Source: Streptococcaceae bacterium (lineage in GTDB: Bacteria; Bacillota; Bacilli; Lactobacillales; Streptococcaceae). From it: DNA of 34,686 nt. Every line of letters starts with the position of its first letter. The first letter of the stretch is position 1. The DNA lies in contig JAITVN010000022.1 of assembly GCA_031285775.1 (NCBI GenBank), positions 1-34,686 on the forward strand, written 5' to 3'. The notes beneath the pieces are model-generated. The model was not told where the DNA came from. It saw only the letters and a program-made list of their open reading frames with translations, and made no database searches. A program made the translations under genes and the position numbers. Below, piece by piece: positions 31,425 to 34,686 of the stretch.

Positions 31425-31536
31425 GATGTGAAGCGCGCCCAGTTTGAAGCGTAGAAATTTAGGGAGTTGCGGGTCTGCCTGGGAAAGAACCGCAATTCAT
31501 CTAATTTCATAGCTTTAGGTGCGCCGAACTCGGATT
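31425..31536 (+). repeat. GATG/GTTA modular repeat, locus D (core form)
   Basis: A 112-nt unit starting directly after the VanZ-like stop codon. The ends GCGCGCC and GGTGCGC still pair with one G-T. AAGC/GCTT replaces GAGGC/GCCTC. The central hairpin (GTTGCGG..CCGCAAT) has changed loop content. It ends GAACTCGGATTA. Confidence 0.75.
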
Positions 31537-31560
31537 AAAAAATTAAGAAAGTGAGAACAA

Positions 31561-32553
31561 ATGAAAATAGCAATTGATGCAATGGGCGGAGATTTCGCGC
31601 CTGAATCTGTCATAAATGGTGTCAACCTGGCCAAGAAAAACTTTCCGACTTTGGAATTTTTGCTTTTCGGGGATGAACAGAAAATTCGCTCACTGCTTGA
31701 AAATGAGAAAAATGTGGAAATCGTGGCAACCACTGAGATTGTTGATTTTCACGACGATCCGCTGCGCGTGGTTAAGACAAAAAAAGATTCCTCAATGGTT
31801 CGCGCGATTCAAGCGGTTAAGAAAGGCGAAGCAGATGCAGTCTTGTCTGCGGGCTCAACGGGAGCTTTACTGACTGCTGGCTTGCTTCAAATCGGACGAA
31901 TTAAAAAAGTAGAGCGTCCAGGACTTTTGACAACTCTTCCGAGCGCTGATGGTAAAGGTTTTGACATGCTTGATTTAGGCGCAAATGCCGAGAATAAGGC
32001 TGAACATCTTCGCGACTATGCCATTTTGGGTTCATATTATGCGGCACATGTGCGAGGAATTAAAAATCCGCGTGTGGCGCTTTTGTCAAACGGTTCAGAA
32101 GAATCTAAAGGTTCGCCGATGATTAAGGAAGCACACGAATTAATTTCTGAGCTTGCTGGGATTAATTTTATTGGGAATATTGAATCTCGCGATATTTTGA
32201 CTGGTGCTGCGGATGTGGTGGTGGCAGATGGTTTTACTGGAAATGCTGTGTTGAAAGCCATCGAGGGAACCTTGTCAACTATGTTTAAACTGCTGAAGTC
32301 AACGATAAAAAACGGCTCTCTGAAAACGAAAATCGGCGGTTTGCTGATTAAAAATGATTTGTCTGACTTGAAGAATATGGGGTCTGGTGTCGGCGGCGCG
32401 GTGCTTTTTGGACTGAAAGCGCCTTTGGTTAAGGCACATGGAAATTCTTCGCCGGAAGCAATTGCGGATGCGATTGGTCAGCTGCAGAAGATGTTGGAGA
32501 CGGATGTGGTTGGAAAACTGGTGGTGCATTTTGAGGAAAAAGCATTGCCTTGA
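31561..32553 (+). CDS. plsX: Phosphate acyltransferase PlsX
   Basis: A 330-residue acyl-ACP:phosphate acyltransferase that makes acyl-phosphate for PlsY in phospholipid synthesis. The start [19 protein letters not shown] is diagnostic. Further family segments: [22 protein letters not shown] and [15 protein letters not shown]. Length is typical. GAAAGTGAG precedes the ATG. In many relatives acpP follows plsX; here a terminator follows instead. Confidence 0.97.
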   Translation: MKIAIDAMGGDFAPESVINGVNLAKKNFPTLEFLLFGDEQKIRSLLENEKNVEIVATTEIVDFHDDPLRVVKTKKDSSMVRAIQAVKKGEADAVLSAGSTGALLTAGLLQIGRIKKVERPGLLTTLPSADGKGFDMLDLGANAENKAEHLRDYAILGSYYAAHVRGIKNPRVALLSNGSEESKGSPMIKEAHELISELAGINFIGNIESRDILTGAADVVVADGFTGNAVLKAIEGTLSTMFKLLKSTIKNGSLKTKIGGLLIKNDLSDLKNMGSGVGGAVLFGLKAPLVKAHGNSSPEAIADAIGQLQKMLETDVVGKLVVHFEEKALP

Positions 32554-32630
32554 GTAATTGAACAAAAGCTGCACTTACGTCTTGAAATTCAAGGTTTAAT
32601 GAGAGAATACTAACAAAAATACTAGGGAAA

Positions 32631-32661
32631 TTGCGTCAAATAAGGCTTTCCTAGTTTTTTT
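32631..32661 (+). terminator. Terminator of plsX
   Basis: ACTAGGGAAA and TTTCCTAGT pair, followed by a T run. Confidence 0.85.
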
Positions 32662-32670
32662 GTATCTTTC

Positions 32671-32699
32671 TTGACAAAGGAAAATGGAAGCGCTATAAT
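32671..32699 (+). promoter_or_regulatory. Consensus promoter of the CUT1 permease operon
   Basis: TTGACA and TATAAT spaced 17 nt. A CcpA-like site lies inside the spacer and a LacI-like operator at the start of transcription. Confidence 0.9.
32684..32698. promoter_or_regulatory. Catabolite-responsive element (cre)
   Basis: ATGGAAGCGCTATAA matches the cre consensus WTGNAANCGNWNNCA at all fixed positions but the penultimate C. Its place between -35 and -10 predicts CcpA repression. Confidence 0.75.
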
Positions 32700-32700
32700 T

Positions 32701-32716
32701 GGTTTAACGTTAAACC
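32701..32716. promoter_or_regulatory. LacI/GalR-family operator
   Basis: GGTTTAACGTTAAACC is a perfect 16-bp palindrome with the central CG typical of LacI-family operators, placed over the predicted transcription start. The regulator gene is not in the window. Confidence 0.8.
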
Positions 32717-32755
32717 TAATATAATTATTCTTTCAATATGAGATTGGAGATACCA

Positions 32756-33709
32756 ATGGAAGCAATGCCTCCTATTCTGGAAACAGCACCAAAGAAGCGA
32801 ATGGGTCAATTGTTCAAAGAGAAACTGAAACATAATGCTTCGCTGTACTTGCTGCTGGCACCAGCCACAATTTTGCTGATATTATTTGCCTATGTGCCGA
32901 TGTATGGGCTTTTAATGGCTTTCAAGGATTATTCACCTGCAATTGGGGTTTGGGATAGTCCTTGGGTTGGCTTCAAATGGTTCATGCAGTATTTCAACTC
33001 TTACCAGTTTTGGCCAACAATTCTGAATACGCTGAAAATTGCGCTTTACAGTATTGCTTTCGGCTTCACACTTCCGATTGCGCTGGCCTTGATTTGTAAT
33101 CAGATTCGTGTGCAGGCTTTCAAAAAGTTCTTTCAGGTCACGACTTATCTGCCACATTTTATTTCAACCATGGTCATGTGCGGCATGATTCTGCTCTTCC
33201 TCTCGCCTTCGTCTGGGTTGATTGCCAATGTTCTGCATATCTTCGGCGCCAAGATGCCTGATGTGATTGGAAATCCGCATGCCTTTGCCAGTGTTTATGT
33301 CTGGTCGGATGTCTGGCAGCATGTCGGCTGGAATTCGATCATCTATTTGGCGGCCTTGTCGGCGATTGATCCGACTTACTATGAGGCAGCTACGATGGAC
33401 GGCGCTTCGCGCTGGCAGCAGATGATTAAGATTGATTTGCCGCTTTTAATTCCGACGATGATGATTATGCTGATTTTGACGGTGGGGCAATTGCTTAATA
33501 TTGGCTTTGAAAAAGTTTTGCTGCTGCAGAATCCGCTGAATGCGTCTGGTTCTGAGATCATTTCCACTTATGTCTATAAAATCGGCTTGCAATCCTTCCA
33601 GTACTCTTATTCGACAGCGATTAACCTTTTCCAGACCGTGATAAATCTGGTGGTGCTCTTCACAGTGAATTTTCTTTCACGTAGATTGACGAAAACGGGG
33701 TTATTCTAA
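32756..33709 (+). CDS. CUT1 carbohydrate ABC transporter permease, LplB/YteP type
   Basis: A 317-residue inner-membrane permease with six helices. The EAA loop EAATMDGASRWQQMIKIDLP contacts the ATPase. The N-terminal LLLAPATILLILFAYVPMYGLLMAFKDY is characteristic of the LplB group, which imports complex oligosaccharides (for example pectin-, xylan- or host-derived). Start 32756 has GGAG 7 nt upstream; the earlier in-frame ATG (32738) has none. It is the first gene of an operon under cre and LacI-like control, with the partner permease next. Confidence 0.93.
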   Translation: MEAMPPILETAPKKRMGQLFKEKLKHNASLYLLLAPATILLILFAYVPMYGLLMAFKDYSPAIGVWDSPWVGFKWFMQYFNSYQFWPTILNTLKIALYSIAFGFTLPIALALICNQIRVQAFKKFFQVTTYLPHFISTMVMCGMILLFLSPSSGLIANVLHIFGAKMPDVIGNPHAFASVYVWSDVWQHVGWNSIIYLAALSAIDPTYYEAATMDGASRWQQMIKIDLPLLIPTMMIMLILTVGQLLNIGFEKVLLLQNPLNASGSEIISTYVYKIGLQSFQYSYSTAINLFQTVINLVVLFTVNFLSRRLTKTGLF

Positions 33710-33889
33710 GATGTGAGGTGCGCCCGTTTAGGGGCGTATTAGGGGCGTAGAAATTTACCCCACAGCGGTGGGGAAAGCGACCTCTAATCGCTAAAGCGAT
33801 AAGAGTCTGCTTAGGGAATCTAGGTTCTGCCTTTAGGCAGGTTCTAGAATCATCTACTATCATTGCTTCTGGCGCGCCGAACTCAGTTA
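33710..33889 (+). repeat. GATG/GTTA modular repeat, locus E, with one inserted module
   Basis: A 180-nt unit starting right at the permease stop (TAA|GATG) and ending 1-2 nt before the next gene's GAGG ribosome binding site. It contains a tandem 11-nt duplication (TTAGGGGCGTA twice, 33728-33749) and one insert module. The ends GTGCGCC and GGCGCGC pair with one T-G. The central hairpin is CTAGGTT-CTGCC..GGCAG-GTTCTAG. Confidence 0.85.
33758..33813 (+). repeat. Two-hairpin insert module within locus E
   Basis: CCCC..GGGG hairpin, AAAGCGAC, hairpin CTCT-A-ATCGCT..AGCGAT-A-AGAG, TCTGCTTA. It occupies the same position as module 1 of locus C unit 2. Confidence 0.8.
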
Positions 33890-33904
33890 CGAGGTAAATT
33901 GAAA

Positions 33905-34686
33905 ATGAAAATGAAAAAATCGAAGAAAGCGACCACGACTGGAGAGAAAATATTCAACGTGGCAATATATGGCCTAGCAATTCTGCTAATCCTGTTGATT
34001 GTTTATCCGCTCTGGTTTGTCATCATTGCTAGCTTCTCCAATCCGCAGGATGTGGCAACTGGTGCGGTCTGGTTCTGGCCGAAGTCTTGGAGCCTTGAAG
34101 GCTATAAAACACTTTTTGCACAACCATTGATCTGGCGTTCTTATTTTAACACAATTTTCTACACGCTGGCGGGAACTGCCTTTGGCTTGCTGGTCAATAT
34201 TCCTGTTGGTTACGCCCTGTCGCGGCGCGATTTGTTCGGTCGGAAATGGATTTCACTGCTTTATGCGCTACCGATGTTCGTGACAGGCGGGCTGATCCCG
34301 ATTTATCTGGTCACGAAAAACTTCGGCCTGCTCAATACAATATGGGTTATGATTATACCATTTTCTGTATCTCCATACAACATCATCGTGGCGCGGACAT
34401 TCTTCAACGAATCCATTCCCGATGGCCTTTGGGAAGCGGCTCAAGTCGACGGGGCGGGTACGCTAAGGTACTTTGTACAGATTGTCCTGCCGCTGTCGAA
34501 GGCGATTCTGGCAGTTATCGGGCTGTGGACGGCAGTTGGAATTTGGAATTCTTGGTTCAATGCGCTGATTTACTTGACCGACCAGAACTTGCAGCCTCTG
34601 CAGTTGATTTTGCGGCAGCTCCTGATTACCAATCAAACCTTGCAAAGCCAAGCAACAGGCGACATGGCGCAGCAATTGCGACAAAC
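33905..34686 (+). CDS. CUT1 carbohydrate ABC transporter permease, LplC/YtcP type (partial)
   Basis: The second membrane subunit, 260 residues seen; the 3' end is cut by the window edge. The translation starts MKMKKSKKATTTGEKIFNVA. Helices begin near residue 20, and IIASFSNPQDVATGAVWFWPK is typical of LplC/YtcP. The EAA loop is LWEAAQVDGAGTLRYFVQIVLP. GAGG lies 9 nt before the ATG. It pairs with the preceding permease; the solute-binding protein and any sugar-specific enzymes would be expected beyond the window. Confidence 0.92.
   Translation, partial: MKMKKSKKATTTGEKIFNVAIYGLAILLILLIVYPLWFVIIASFSNPQDVATGAVWFWPKSWSLEGYKTLFAQPLIWRSYFNTIFYTLAGTAFGLLVNIPVGYALSRRDLFGRKWISLLYALPMFVTGGLIPIYLVTKNFGLLNTIWVMIIPFSVSPYNIIVARTFFNESIPDGLWEAAQVDGAGTLRYFVQIVLPLSKAILAVIGLWTAVGIWNSWFNALIYLTDQNLQPLQLILRQLLITNQTLQSQATGDMAQQLRQ

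Noticed and set aside
12460-33889. GATG/GTTA repeats as a group II intron or insertion sequence
   Set aside because: No ORF for a transposase or reverse transcriptase, no intron-like domain V, and copies are only 110-285 nt. A non-autonomous element remains possible.

Overview
The window looks like chromosome from a low-to-middle GC Gram-positive of the Streptococcaceae, most likely Lactococcus or a close relative. The reasons are the ireB-ruvX-yrzB operon, the htrA/rlmH neighbourhood, a CpoA/LafB-type plus LafA-type glycolipid glycosyltransferase pair, a YkuJ-family protein, a Rex-controlled bifunctional AdhE, and promoters that very often use an extended -10 (TGnTATAAT). This is inferred from protein families; no database search was run.

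Layout. 1-700: a tRNA-Leu(AAG), then an unannotated locus that looks like a type I toxin-antitoxin of the Fst/par kind: a 38-residue hydrophobic peptide on the minus strand, an overlapping plus-strand RNA and shared direct repeats. 763-7976: a YcaQ-like winged-helix DNA glycosylase, an aldo/keto reductase, ireB-ruvX-yrzB, and two convergent large membrane proteins resembling GT-C glycosyltransferases. 8463-12459: fermentative alcohol dehydrogenases AdhP and AdhE, with a perfect Rex operator before adhE. 12773-15269: a MacB/FtsX-type ABC permease and its ATPase. 15361-20388: a 1675-residue cell-wall-anchored adhesin with twelve Cna_B domains in six alternating A/B pairs and an LPRTS sorting motif. 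20624-21312: a secreted protein of unknown function split by a frameshift. 21538-25141: a TrmN6-like methyltransferase, a YkuJ protein and the two glycolipid glycosyltransferases. 25253-28910: htrA, a cluster of DnaA-box-like sites, rlmH, an AlkD-like protein and yqeG. 28982-34686: small envelope proteins, a lipoprotein, a DnaQ-like exonuclease, a VanZ-like protein, plsX, and two CUT1 sugar-type permeases under CcpA-like and LacI-like sites. The second permease runs off the window.

The most unusual feature is a family of modular intergenic repeats (called here GATG/GTTA elements) at five loci: 12460-12604, 14305-14588, 26799-27183, 31425-31536 and 33710-33889. All lie in the same orientation. 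They begin GATGTGAGGCGCGCC and end GGCGCGC..GAACTCAGTTA. Their two ends and internal stems can pair, and the stems covary between copies. Some copies carry an extra 52-56 nt two-hairpin module at one or two fixed positions. Four of the five loci start 0-5 nt after an upstream stop codon, and two fill the space inside a probable operon up to the next ribosome binding site. The design recalls pneumococcal BOX elements, but the sequences are not ones I recognise.

A second pattern is that at least five genes (rlmH, yqeG, the DnaQ-like exonuclease, the CpoA-like glycosyltransferase and the TrmN6-like methyltransferase) have an extended -10 box only 6-10 nt before the start codon and no good Shine-Dalgarno. 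This predicts leaderless or nearly leaderless mRNAs, which are uncommon in Firmicutes.
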